DNA of 64,000 nucleotides, taken from contig NZ_RFFH01000014.1 in assembly GCF_003696265.1 (NCBI RefSeq), positions 102,435 to 166,434 on the forward strand, read 5' to 3'. Every line of letters begins with the position of its first letter. Position 1 is the stretch's first letter. The position numbers were made by a program, and so were the translations under genes. This DNA is from Nocardia stercoris (lineage in GTDB: Bacteria > Actinomycetota > Actinomycetes > Mycobacteriales > Mycobacteriaceae). Shown here piece after piece: positions 7,927 to 16,505 of this stretch. Under the pieces are notes generated by a model. The model was not told where the DNA came from. It did not search any database and saw only the letters and a program-made list of their open reading frames with translations.

Positions 7927-9192
7927 ATGGCTTGGCTGGAACGGGAATTCATCGCGGTCCCCGAGACCCACAAGAACCAGCTGGTCTACAAATGGCCGGA
8001 CGTGAACATCCGCCGGTACTCCCGCGCGGTGGTCAACGCCGACGAGATCGCCGTCTTCGTCAAGACCGGCCGGGTGCTGGGCGTGCTGGGCCCGGGCCGG
8101 CACCGGCTCGACGCCGACGAGCTGCCCGTCATCGGCGCACTGGTCGACACGCTCACCGGCGGCAACTCCTACCGCGCCGAGCTGTATTTCGTCTCCACCC
8201 GGGAACATTCGGGGATCCGCTTCGGTGGCCGACTGGCCGATATCACCGACCCGGTCAGCGCCCAGGTCGTCACCCTGCGAGCGTTCGGCGAATTCGCCCT
8301 GGCCGTCCGGGATCCCGCCGAACTGATCACCTCGCTGGCCGGGACCGCGAACCTGCGCGACCCCGCCGCGGTGTCGAGCTGGGCCTCCGACCTGCTGCTC
8401 AAGTCGATGAAGATCGCCGTCACCCAGGGCGTCTCCCGCGGCGAGTGGCCGATCCTGGGCCTGCCCGCCCACCTGCCCGACATCGACGCCGCCGTCGTCC
8501 ACCAGGTCAACCTGACCCTCTACGAATACGGCCTGCGCGTCGCCCGCCTCGGCAACGTCGACATCAGCCTCGCCCCCGAGGACGCCGACCGCCTCAAACG
8601 ACTCGCCAAGGACGTCACCTACATCCGCCTCACCGGCGACTTCCAGCGCTACGCCGCAGGCGAAATGGCACTCGGCGCCGGCCAGGGCCTCGCCCACGGC
8701 GCCGGCGGCGAAGGCGGATTCCTCGGCGCCGCACTGGGATTGCGGGCCCTGTATCCCGACATGCAGGGCACCCCGGCGCCGAATCCAGGGCCGCCGATCG
8801 TGGCATCACCGGTCGCGAATCCGTCGCTCGCGGTACCGAATCCGGTTCCCGCCGAGGCGAATCCGGCTGCCACGGCCCTTCCCCCGGCCACCGTCGCACC
8901 AGGCGCGCAACCGACTCCGACCACGCAACCGGCCACGCCTGCACAGCCGACTACAGCTGCGCAGCCGACCTCCGCCACCCAGCCGACTCCCGCAACGGAA
9001 GAGCGCCCTGCCCAACCGAACACCGGCCCGCAGTGCACCACCTGCACCACGATCAACCCACCGGGCGCCCGCTTCTGCATGCACTGCGGCACCCGCCTCA
9101 CCACCCCACCCACCCACTGCACCGACTGCGGCGCCGAACTCACCCCCACCGCCCGCTTCTGCATCGACTGCGGATCCCCGGTACCGAGCTGA
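7927..9192 (+). CDS. SPFH-domain protein with two C-terminal zinc ribbons
   Basis: The 421-residue protein begins with an SPFH (band 7-like) domain at about residues 20-235, of the soluble YdjI/virion-core-like type: the N-terminus has no membrane anchor. A disordered linker rich in Ala, Thr, Pro and Gln follows (about 285-365). It ends with two four-cysteine ribbons: Cys370/373/384/387 and Cys398/401/412/415. SPFH proteins assemble on membranes as scaffolds, and paired zinc ribbons often recruit partners; the partner here is unknown. The ATG at 7927 follows GGGGG-containing sequence and is the first in the conserved region. Site C just upstream suggests control shared with the permease and gdh. 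Confidence 0.85.
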   Translation: MAWLEREFIAVPETHKNQLVYKWPDVNIRRYSRAVVNADEIAVFVKTGRVLGVLGPGRHRLDADELPVIGALVDTLTGGNSYRAELYFVSTREHSGIRFGGRLADITDPVSAQVVTLRAFGEFALAVRDPAELITSLAGTANLRDPAAVSSWASDLLLKSMKIAVTQGVSRGEWPILGLPAHLPDIDAAVVHQVNLTLYEYGLRVARLGNVDISLAPEDADRLKRLAKDVTYIRLTGDFQRYAAGEMALGAGQGLAHGAGGEGGFLGAALGLRALYPDMQGTPAPNPGPPIVASPVANPSLAVPNPVPAEANPAATALPPATVAPGAQPTPTTQPATPAQPTTAAQPTSATQPTPATEERPAQPNTGPQCTTCTTINPPGARFCMHCGTRLTTPPTHCTDCGAELTPTARFCIDCGSPVPS

Positions 9193-9404
9193 CCGTTCCG
9201 GTCACCCGAGCCGGGAGACCCGCCGCAAACATCCAGGGCCACAACCACTTCGAGACAGCGATGCTCTCGGGTGCCGAGGCGCACGGGCGGGTGCAGCGGG
9301 CCTTCGACGTCGGCCACTACGCGTGAGTTCCGGAGCTGAACGCGAACCGCACCTGCCGCTACGTCCGGCGCTTCCGTGCCGAGACAGTGCACATCCCCTT
9401 CGCT

Positions 9405-9447
9405 GCCTCTCACCTCCGTCGAAAGGGATACGACGAAGGTGAGAGGC
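9405..9447. terminator. bidirectional terminator between the SPFH gene and gdh
   Basis: An 11-bp stem (GCCTCTCACCT at 9405-9415 with 9437-9447) encloses a second 5-bp stem (CGTCG 9417-9421 with CGACG 9431-9435). It lies between the convergent stop codons at 9192 and 9457. The rest of the 264-bp gap holds nothing I recognise. Confidence 0.7.
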
Positions 9448-9456
9448 GTGGGCGAT

Positions 9457-12400
9457 TCAGGGTTTCGGTGTCGGGGTGCCCGCCAGGGTGCGCAGTTGGC
9501 GGGCTGCTACGGCGAGCGCGGCCATGTCGAGGGTGTCCGCTGCTGCGAGCTCGGTGAGGGTGGCTCGGGTGCGGGTCAGGCGGGTTCGGTTGCGGGACTC
9601 CCAGTCTGCGATCTTGGCGGCGGGGCTGTCTTCCGGGGCGGTCGCCTGGAGCACGTCGAGGGTGACGGCGCGGAGGGAGCCGTACAGGTCGTCGCGCACC
9701 GCCAGGCGGGCCAGGGCGTGCCAGCGGTCGCCGCGATCGAGGGCGGTGACGGCGTCGAGCAGGCTCTGGATGCCGAAGTTGTCGTCGAGGGCGAAATAGA
9801 GGTCGGCGACTTCCTCCGGGTCACGGTCGGCGATCTCGGCGATGTCGATCACGTCCAGCAGCGCGTAGTGATGGATGAGCGCTGACACTTCACGCACCAG
9901 TTCGCCTGCCGCACTATCGAACTCCGCACCCGGCGCCTGTGCGCTCACGAGCCGTTCGGCGGCCGGCCGCTCGGCGAGCCAGCGGTCCACGCGCGGACCG
10001 AGGGCACGTACCCCGTCGCGGTAGCGGGCGATGTCGGCTGCGACGGCGATGGGCTGAGGGCGGTGGGCCAGGAGCCAGCGGGAGGCACGGTCGAGGGTGC
10101 GGTCGGTTTCCAGTTCGAGGCGGTACGCCTGGGCGGCGGGTACCGCCGCGGTGCGGATTCGCTGCCACAGGGCCGGGAGGTCGAAGATCTCGGTTACGGC
10201 GGTGTAGGCGCGGACCGCGTCCTCGGTGGTGGCGCCGGCCTGTTCGGCGAGGCGGAAGGCATAGGTGATGCCGCCGTTGTCGACCATGCGGTTCACCACC
10301 TCGGTGGCGATGATCTGGCGGCGCAACGGATGTGCGCGCAGGCCGGCGGCGAAACGTTCGCGCAGCGGTGCGGGGACGTACTGCGGCAGGACCGCGCCGA
10401 ACGCCGGGCTGTCCGGCAGGCCGCCGGCCAGCAGATCGTCCTTGAGCGCGAGTTTCACGTGCGCCAGCAGGTTCGACAGTTCCGGTGAGGTGAGGCCGGT
10501 CCCGGCGGCGATCCGGCGCTTCAGTTCGGCCTCGTCGGGCAGCGCCTCGAGCCGCCGGTCCAGACCGGTGCGGGATTCGAGTTCGGCGAGCAGCCGCCGG
10601 TGCACCGGTGCCATCTGCGCCGCGTGCGAGCGGGACAGGCCCAGGCGGCGGTTCTGGGAGATGTTGTCGCGCAACACCAGTGCGGCCACCTCGTCGGTCT
10701 GCGCGGCCAGCAGGTCGTTGCGTTCGGCGGGCGACAGTTCGCCGGCGGCGACCGCGCCGTCGAGCAGCACCTTGATGTTCACCTCGTGGTCGGAGCAGTC
10801 CACCCCGGCGGAGTTGTCCACCGCGTCGGTGTTGCAGCGGCCACCCGCGCGAGCGAACTCGATCCGGCCCAGTGCGGTCAGCCCGAGGTTGCCGCCTTCG
10901 CCGATCACCTTGGCCCGCAGGCTGATCGCGTCCACCCGCACCGCGTCGTTTGACTTGTCGCCCACCTGGGCGTCGGTCTCCGTCGACGCCTTCACGTAGG
11001 TGCCGATCCCGCCGTTCCAGAGCAGGTCGACCGGCGCCAGCAGGATCGCCCGGATCAGTTCCGGCGGCGCGAGGGCCACGATCCGCGCATCCAGGCCCAG
11101 CGCGGCCCGCACCTGTGGTGACACCGGAATCGATTTGCTGCTGCGGTCGTACACCCCGCCGCCCGCGCTGATCAGCGCGGTGTCGTAGTCGGCCCACGAT
11201 GAGCGGGGCAGCGCGAACATCCGCTGCCGTTCCCGGAACGACACCGCCGCAACGGGATCGGGGTCGAGGAAGATGTGCCGGTGGTCGAACGCCGCCACCA
11301 GCCGGATGTGCTCGGAGAGCAGCATGCCGTTGCCGAACACGTCACCGGACATGTCGCCGACCCCGACGACGGTGAAATCGGTTGTCTGCGTGTCGATACC
11401 GAGTTCGGCGAAGTGACGCTTCACCGATTCCCAGGCGCCCTTGGCGGTGATGCCCATGGCCTTGTGGTCGTAGCCGATCGAACCGCCGGAGGCGAACGCG
11501 TCGCCCAGCCAGAAGCCGTACCGGGCGGCCACCTCGTTGGCGATGTCGGAGAAGGTGGCGGTGCCCTTGTCGGCGGCGACGACCAGATAGGTGTCGTCAC
11601 CGTCGTAGCGGACCACCCGCGGCGGCGGCAGCACCTCGCCGCTGCCGCGGTCGGTGTTGTCGGTGAGGTCGAGCAGCCCGCTGATGAACGTGCGGTAGCA
11701 GGCGATCCCCTCGGCCTGCGCCGCCGCGCGATCGGCGGCGGCGTCACCGGTCGCCACGGGCGGCCGTTTCACCACGAAGCCGCCCTTGGCACCCACCGGC
11801 ACGATGACCGCGTTCTTCACCGCCTGCGCCTTCACCAGGCCCAGGATCTCGGTACGGAAGTCCTCCAGCCGATCCGACCAGCGCAGACCGCCACGCGCCA
11901 CCGCACCGAAGCGCAGGTGCACACCCTCCACCCGCGGCGAGTACACGAAGATCTCGAAACGCGGCCGGGGTTCGGGCAGTTCGGCGAGCCCGATCGCGTC
12001 CAGCTTGAGCGACAGGAACGCCGGCGCCTGTCCGTCCGCGTCGACGCGGAAGTAGTTGGTACGCAAGGTCGCCAGCGTCAGGTCGAGCAGTGCGCGCAGG
12101 ATCCGGTCGGCGTCCAGTCCGGCCACCGCGTCGATGCGCTCCTGTAGGTCCGCGGTCAGGACCCGCACCCGCTCGAACCGGATGCGCCGGTCCAGGTCGG
12201 GATCGAAACGGGCCTCGAACAATTCGACGAGCAGTGCGGCGATCCCCGGGTGCGCCACCAGGACCCGGGTGATGCCGGTGAGACCGTAGGCGAATCCGGC
12301 CTGGCGCAGGTACTTCGCGTAGGCGCGCAGCACCGTGACCACCCGCCAGCCCAGGCCGGCCCGCAGGACGAGTTCGTTGAGCCCGTCGACCTCCGCGGCA

Positions 12401-14205
12401 CCGCCCCACAGGGCTTCCACCGCCGCCGACACCCGGTCGCGCAGCGTGCCGGCCGCCCGGCCGCCGGGCAGGTCGACGGGCAGCCGCAGGCCGAAATCGT
12501 AGATCCAGCGGTCGATTCCGTCGGGCAGGCCCACCGCGTAGGGACGCTCGTCGACCACTTCCACGCCGAGACTGTGCAGCACGGGCAGGATGCGGCTCAG
12601 CGACACCCCGGCACCGGCCACGTACAGGGTGAACCGCCACTCGCCGGGCGCGGCGTCGCGCCGGCGATACAGGGTGCTGTCCACGGCTCCGGCCGGCAAC
12701 TGCCGCAGCCGCAGCGCGTCGGCCAGCGCCTGTTCCGGTTCCCGTTCCTGCCGATAGCTTTCCGGGAACAGCGTCGCGTACCGGTGGGCCAGGTCGGGCC
12801 CGATCGCGGGCATCGGCGCGGCCGCGGCCACCACCCGGTCGGCCCAGCTGCGGGCGGCGACGGTGAGCAACTGCTCGATCCGGGCGCGATTGCGCTCCGT
12901 CAGGTCGGCCGGCACCTCGCCCGGCCGCCGGTGCACGGTGAAATACAGTGTGGCGAGCTCGGATTCGGTCACCCGCGCGGTGTAGTCGACCTGGGCGCCA
13001 CCCAGCTCGGCGCGCAGGACTTCCCGCAGCCGGGTCCGGGTCGCCGCCGAATACCGGTCCCGGGGCAGATAGACCAGGCAGTAGACCGCGCCGTCGCCCG
13101 CGTCTTGGCGCAGGAACAGCCGGACCTCGCGCAGCTGCCCCGCCGCGGGCACCACCGACACCGTCTCGAACAGTCGGTCGGCGTCGGTGGCGAACAGTTC
13201 GGCGCGCGGAAAGCTCTGCAGCGCTTCGAGCAATGCCTGACCGGTGAACGAGTTCATGCTCGCCCCGGAGCGCTCGATGACGCGCCGCACCCGTTCCCGC
13301 ACCACCGGGATGTACAGGATGTCCTCGTGGCTGCCGGTGACCGTGAAAGCACCGATGTAGACGTGCCGCCGGCCGTCGACGGTCACCGTGATCACGCAGC
13401 CGTCGGGTGTGCCCGGCAGCACCTCGTCGAGCGAGCCGAGCGAAAGCCGCAGCGCGGCATCATCATCGGCTGCCGAGGCGGACGCAGCCGTACCGAGCGC
13501 GGCCAGTTCCGGCCGGTCCCGCAGAATCCCCCAGCACGGCCCCGGTGCCGCATCGCCGGACCCCGGATATCCGGCCGCCCCGAGCAGCGTGAAGTGCCCG
13601 TCGGCGAGCCAGCGCAGCAGCCGGGCGGATTCGGCGTCGCCGAGCGTATCCGCCAGCGCCAGCAGGGAATCCGTCATCTCGGGGGTGTCGTCGTCGACGC
13701 GGCGCAGCAGGTCGAGCAGCGGCGGCAGGCCGCGTTCGATCCGGTCCAGGGTGGCCGGGCCGGCGTCGGCGTTGAGCTGCAGGTGGATCCAGGATTCCGC
13801 GACAGACCGGTCGGCGGTGACACCGGGCTCGGCCACGGCGGTCAGCCGCCCGCCGCTGTCCCGGATCACCGCGATCACCGGGTGCACCACCGCGACCACG
13901 TCGGCGCCCCAGCGGCGGACCGCGGCGGTGACCGAGTCCACCAGCAGTGGCATGTCGTCGGTGACGAGCTGGACGGCCGGGCCGAGGTCGCCGTCGGCCT
14001 CGGGCCGGTACACCCGGACCAGCGCGGTGCCCGGCAGCCGCCGGGCCGCGAGCTGGAGGTGCCGGCCGAACACCTGCTCGGTGCGGTCCGGCACGGTGGG
14101 CGTCACCGCGCCGGACCCCATCGAGCGGAAGTAGACCGCTTCCACACCGGACCGGGTGTCCCGCGGCCACGGTCCGGGAATCACTTGCTGGGTTGTCGCC
14201 GTCAT
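9457..14205 (-). CDS. gdh: NAD-specific glutamate dehydrogenase, large (GDH-180 type)
   Basis: The product is 1582 residues, the size of the L-180 class of NAD-dependent glutamate dehydrogenases. It oxidises glutamate to 2-oxoglutarate and ammonium. A long N-terminal regulatory region (to about residue 700) precedes the catalytic core, where GAVARGGLRWSDR, FRTEILGLVKAQAVKNAVIV and VGAKGGFV are typical of the family. NAD-binding and C-terminal helical regions follow. In mycobacteria the enzyme is inhibited by unphosphorylated GarA and so is linked to PknG, also encoded here. The ATG at 14205 has GGAAGG upstream. The best-conserved operator-like repeat of the set (14242-14267) lies 36 bp before the start. 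Confidence 0.95.
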   Translation of the reverse strand: MTATTQQVIPGPWPRDTRSGVEAVYFRSMGSGAVTPTVPDRTEQVFGRHLQLAARRLPGTALVRVYRPEADGDLGPAVQLVTDDMPLLVDSVTAAVRRWGADVVAVVHPVIAVIRDSGGRLTAVAEPGVTADRSVAESWIHLQLNADAGPATLDRIERGLPPLLDLLRRVDDDTPEMTDSLLALADTLGDAESARLLRWLADGHFTLLGAAGYPGSGDAAPGPCWGILRDRPELAALGTAASASAADDDAALRLSLGSLDEVLPGTPDGCVITVTVDGRRHVYIGAFTVTGSHEDILYIPVVRERVRRVIERSGASMNSFTGQALLEALQSFPRAELFATDADRLFETVSVVPAAGQLREVRLFLRQDAGDGAVYCLVYLPRDRYSAATRTRLREVLRAELGGAQVDYTARVTESELATLYFTVHRRPGEVPADLTERNRARIEQLLTVAARSWADRVVAAAAPMPAIGPDLAHRYATLFPESYRQEREPEQALADALRLRQLPAGAVDSTLYRRRDAAPGEWRFTLYVAGAGVSLSRILPVLHSLGVEVVDERPYAVGLPDGIDRWIYDFGLRLPVDLPGGRAAGTLRDRVSAAVEALWGGAAEVDGLNELVLRAGLGWRVVTVLRAYAKYLRQAGFAYGLTGITRVLVAHPGIAALLVELFEARFDPDLDRRIRFERVRVLTADLQERIDAVAGLDADRILRALLDLTLATLRTNYFRVDADGQAPAFLSLKLDAIGLAELPEPRPRFEIFVYSPRVEGVHLRFGAVARGGLRWSDRLEDFRTEILGLVKAQAVKNAVIVPVGAKGGFVVKRPPVATGDAAADRAAAQAEGIACYRTFISGLLDLTDNTDRGSGEVLPPPRVVRYDGDDTYLVVAADKGTATFSDIANEVAARYGFWLGDAFASGGSIGYDHKAMGITAKGAWESVKRHFAELGIDTQTTDFTVVGVGDMSGDVFGNGMLLSEHIRLVAAFDHRHIFLDPDPVAAVSFRERQRMFALPRSSWADYDTALISAGGGVYDRSSKSIPVSPQVRAALGLDARIVALAPPELIRAILLAPVDLLWNGGIGTYVKASTETDAQVGDKSNDAVRVDAISLRAKVIGEGGNLGLTALGRIEFARAGGRCNTDAVDNSAGVDCSDHEVNIKVLLDGAVAAGELSPAERNDLLAAQTDEVAALVLRDNISQNRRLGLSRSHAAQMAPVHRRLLAELESRTGLDRRLEALPDEAELKRRIAAGTGLTSPELSNLLAHVKLALKDDLLAGGLPDSPAFGAVLPQYVPAPLRERFAAGLRAHPLRRQIIATEVVNRMVDNGGITYAFRLAEQAGATTEDAVRAYTAVTEIFDLPALWQRIRTAAVPAAQAYRLELETDRTLDRASRWLLAHRPQPIAVAADIARYRDGVRALGPRVDRWLAERPAAERLVSAQAPGAEFDSAAGELVREVSALIHHYALLDVIDIAEIADRDPEEVADLYFALDDNFGIQSLLDAVTALDRGDRWHALARLAVRDDLYGSLRAVTLDVLQATAPEDSPAAKIADWESRNRTRLTRTRATLTELAAADTLDMAALAVAARQLRTLAGTPTPKP

Positions 14206-14241
14206 CGGCCCGCACCTTCCGAGATCACGCTTGACCTGAGT

Positions 14242-14267
14242 AACGTACCGTTGATTAACGGTACATT
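14242..14267. promoter_or_regulatory. 26-bp operator-like inverted repeat (site D)
   Basis: Half-sites AACGTACCGTTGA and, on the other strand, AATGTACCGTTAA; the most symmetrical site of the five. It lies in an AT-rich 115-bp gap, 36 bp upstream of the gdh ATG. Confidence 0.7.
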
Positions 14268-14320
14268 ATTTACGTTAACAACGCGCCAACACTGGGAAGG
14301 CGGCGGTGACGCGGGTGTGC

Positions 14321-15016
14321 TCAACCGGCCAAGCCGGAACGCACCAGAAAGGTCCGAGCCGCCGCCCGGTCCACGAAAGTGCCGGTCTCGATACACAATC
14401 CGGTTCGGATATCGGCGAACCACACCGTCGCGGCCGGACCCACCGCGGCGAACACCGCACCGTCCACCACCACCGACGGCTGCTGGCCGCGCCAGTTCCG
14501 CAACTGCTCCGCCGACCGGCTCGGATCGAGCACCTGCCGGGAGAACGGCAGCTCCCGGCCCGCCACCAGACCACCGGCCAGCAACGGATCGTCCGGCGCG
14601 ATCACGCACTGATCCACCGCACCCACCGTCCGGCAGGACGCGGACCGCAGATTGGCCGGCAGCGCACCCACACCCGCCGGACCGGGCGGCGCCAGGGCCG
14701 GCGCCGCACCGGAGACCCAGTGCACGACCAGCGCACCGATCGCCACCAGCGCCGCCAGTGCGGCGGCGACCGCCTGCCACTGCCGGACCAGCGAGGTGCC
14801 TTCGGCGGACGCGGTGGCCACCTCGGTCGCCACCGTCTCGGCCGCACCGGACAGCGCGACCGCGCCCCGCACCACTCCCCCGACATCCGATTCCAGGGAC
14901 CGCGTGGCCTCCAGCGATCGCGCGACACCCGACAGCGGCGCACCGCAGTGCCCGCATCGGGATTCGGCCGCCGGGGTGCGGTGTGAACAGTAGTCACAGA
15001 TCAGGTGAGTCAGCAT
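14321..15016 (-). CDS. zinc-ribbon membrane protein at the end of the ESX operon
   Basis: The 231-residue protein has an N-terminal four-cysteine ribbon (Cys7, Cys10, Cys21, Cys24). One membrane segment lies around residues 81-100 and is followed by an Ala/Pro-rich stretch and a C-terminal domain of about 120 residues, probably outside the membrane, with four cysteines. I do not recognise that domain. The start lies 2 bases after the stop of the upstream gene, so the two are cotranscribed as the last genes after eccE. A role as an ESX accessory protein is inferred from position alone. Confidence 0.75.
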   Translation of the reverse strand: MLTHLICDYCSHRTPAAESRCGHCGAPLSGVARSLEATRSLESDVGGVVRGAVALSGAAETVATEVATASAEGTSLVRQWQAVAAALAALVAIGALVVHWVSGAAPALAPPGPAGVGALPANLRSASCRTVGAVDQCVIAPDDPLLAGGLVAGRELPFSRQVLDPSRSAEQLRNWRGQQPSVVVDGAVFAAVGPAATVWFADIRTGLCIETGTFVDRAAARTFLVRSGLAG

Positions 15017-15018
15017 GG

Positions 15019-16062
15019 TCAGTGCCCGGTGATCACGATGGAGGAGATGGCGACGGTGTTGATCGTCGGATCACCCTTGGACGCCAGCACGGTCAGCACG
15101 ATCTTCGACGCGGTGACCGGTGGGCTCAGCTTGGTGACCACCAGCTGACGCTGGTCCAGGGTCTGCTGGGTGTAGGTGGTGGTGTCGGTGTCGTCGAACT
15201 GGTACGAAACCCGGCTCACCGTACGGTATTTGGTCCACTGGTCGATACCGTCGGTTCCGACCTGGTCCCAGCCGGGCACGATCCCGATCGAATCGATCTG
15301 GTACGTATGTCCCAGATCGAGGGTCAGCACCTGTCCGTCGACCTTGTACGCGCGCACACAGGTCCAGGCCTTGCCCGGGCCGCCGAACGCGTCCATACCG
15401 GGCGTACTGCCCGCCGGACAGTGCGAGCTCGCCGATTTCACCGTCAGCGTGCTCGAGGCCGCCGCCGTGGGTGTCACCGGCTGGGCCGCCGAGGTCGGCG
15501 GCCCGGGCGCCGCGGTGACGTACGCGACGTTGTCGGCCTGATGCTTGCCGCCACCACTGGTCAGCGCCAGCACCAGGATCACCACGAGCACCAGCACCGC
15601 GCCGATCGAGAAGATCACCACCGGCTTCCGCAGCACCCCGCCCTGCGGAGCAGGCCGGGCGGGCGCGGCGGCCGGCGGCTCCGGTGGCGGTGGCGGCGCG
15701 GCGGATTCGGCCGACAGCCGGCCGGGGTCGAATTCCGCGAACTGCCCCGGACGCTCGGCGGCGGACGGACCGCCCTCGCCGCTGAGCAGCGCCAGGATCC
15801 GCTCGCTCGCCTTCGCGCCCTCGCTCGGCGGCCGCGGCCGCGCGGGCGGCGCGTCGGGATCAGCCCCCGAACCCATGGCGGATTCCAGCAGCGGTAATCC
15901 GAGACCGGTTGCGGGAAGCGGGGATTCGGCCGGTTCGGGCGCCGCCGAACCGCCTACCGCGGGATCGGCCAGCAGGGTCTCCAGCACCGCACCGCGATGC
16001 CGGAGAAAGGCGTCTGCATTATCCCCATCGGGCATATCCGCGATGGTATCCGGCGCGAACAC
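15019..16062 (-). CDS. single-span membrane protein with discoidin-like C-terminal domain
   Basis: From the GTG at 16062 (GGGAGG ten bases upstream) the product has 347 residues; an ATG at 16035 is the alternative. The N-terminal half is acidic, Pro/Ala-rich and probably disordered. A membrane segment follows at about 155-176 (IFSIGAVLVLVVILVLAL). The C-terminal part (about 215-347) has the pattern of an F5/8 type C (discoidin) beta-sandwich: LDLGHTYQIDSIGIVPGWDQ, then SYQFDD and a final KIVLTVLASKG stretch. Such domains bind glycans or lipids, so this one may contact the cell envelope. It lies between the EspR-like gene and the zinc-ribbon gene. Confidence 0.75.
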   Translation of the reverse strand: MFAPDTIADMPDGDNADAFLRHRGAVLETLLADPAVGGSAAPEPAESPLPATGLGLPLLESAMGSGADPDAPPARPRPPSEGAKASERILALLSGEGGPSAAERPGQFAEFDPGRLSAESAAPPPPPEPPAAAPARPAPQGGVLRKPVVIFSIGAVLVLVVILVLALTSGGGKHQADNVAYVTAAPGPPTSAAQPVTPTAAASSTLTVKSASSHCPAGSTPGMDAFGGPGKAWTCVRAYKVDGQVLTLDLGHTYQIDSIGIVPGWDQVGTDGIDQWTKYRTVSRVSYQFDDTDTTTYTQQTLDQRQLVVTKLSPPVTASKIVLTVLASKGDPTINTVAISSIVITGH

Positions 16063-16080
16063 CGTTGTGCCGCCTCCCTG

Positions 16081-16097
16081 TTCCCGCCCGTGGGGAA
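16081..16097. promoter_or_regulatory. variant ESX palindrome TTCCCGCCCGTGGGGAA
   Basis: A 17-bp relative of the TTCCCA-N4-TGGGAA element found upstream of ESX units in this window. It lies 18 bp before the GTG of the discoidin-like gene, close enough to overlap the ribosome-binding region, so its role here is less clear than elsewhere. Confidence 0.4.
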
Positions 16098-16136
16098 TGC
16101 CCGGCGCCACCGGTAGCGGGAAATACCCGCCGCGAC

Positions 16137-16490
16137 TCAGCGTTTCGCGTCAGCGGTGACGAAGAACTCCGGCGGCACGTCGAATACCCGGGCCAGCGCG
16201 ATGATCAGGTCGAGCCGCGGAATCGCGTCACCGTGAATCAGCCGGTACAAACCGGACTGGGACACCGGAACATCCGGATACGCCAACTCCAGATGCTGGG
16301 CCAGCGAATACAACGTCAGCGACCGGGTAGCCCCGTCCTCGGTCGACACCATCGATTCGGTGATCAACGCCGACAACCGGCTGGAGAATATCGATGCCGC
16401 CGCCTGACGCGGGGTCAGTTCACCACCGTCGGCCACCGCCCGCGAATCGACGCTCTCAGGTTCGAATTCCATCGACACACTGCTGGACAC
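16137..16490 (-). CDS. EspR-like helix-turn-helix regulator
   Basis: The 117-residue protein starts at GTG with GGAG six bases upstream. Residues about 38-110 form an XRE-type DNA-binding region with the mycobacterial EspR layout: a long first helix, TLYSLAQHL, the recognition region VSQSGLYRLIHGDAIPRLDL and the closing block IIALARVFDVPPEFF. EspR (132 aa) is a nucleoid-associated activator of ESX-1 genes in M. tuberculosis; this protein lacks the C-terminal dimerisation extension. It sits 15 bp downstream of eccE, so it is probably expressed with the core operon and is a candidate for the protein that binds the TTCCCA-N4-TGGGAA palindromes. That link is inference. Confidence 0.75.
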   Translation of the reverse strand: MSSSVSMEFEPESVDSRAVADGGELTPRQAAASIFSSRLSALITESMVSTEDGATRSLTLYSLAQHLELAYPDVPVSQSGLYRLIHGDAIPRLDLIIALARVFDVPPEFFVTADAKR

Positions 16491-16505
16491 TTCAATCTCC
16501 TTTCA

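Noticed and set aside
12250..15897. Very long plus-strand open frame (1215 codons) opposite gdh and the ESX tail
   Set aside because: Composition is His/Arg/Gln-rich as expected of an antisense frame of GC-rich coding DNA; the minus strand carries clear enzyme motifs.
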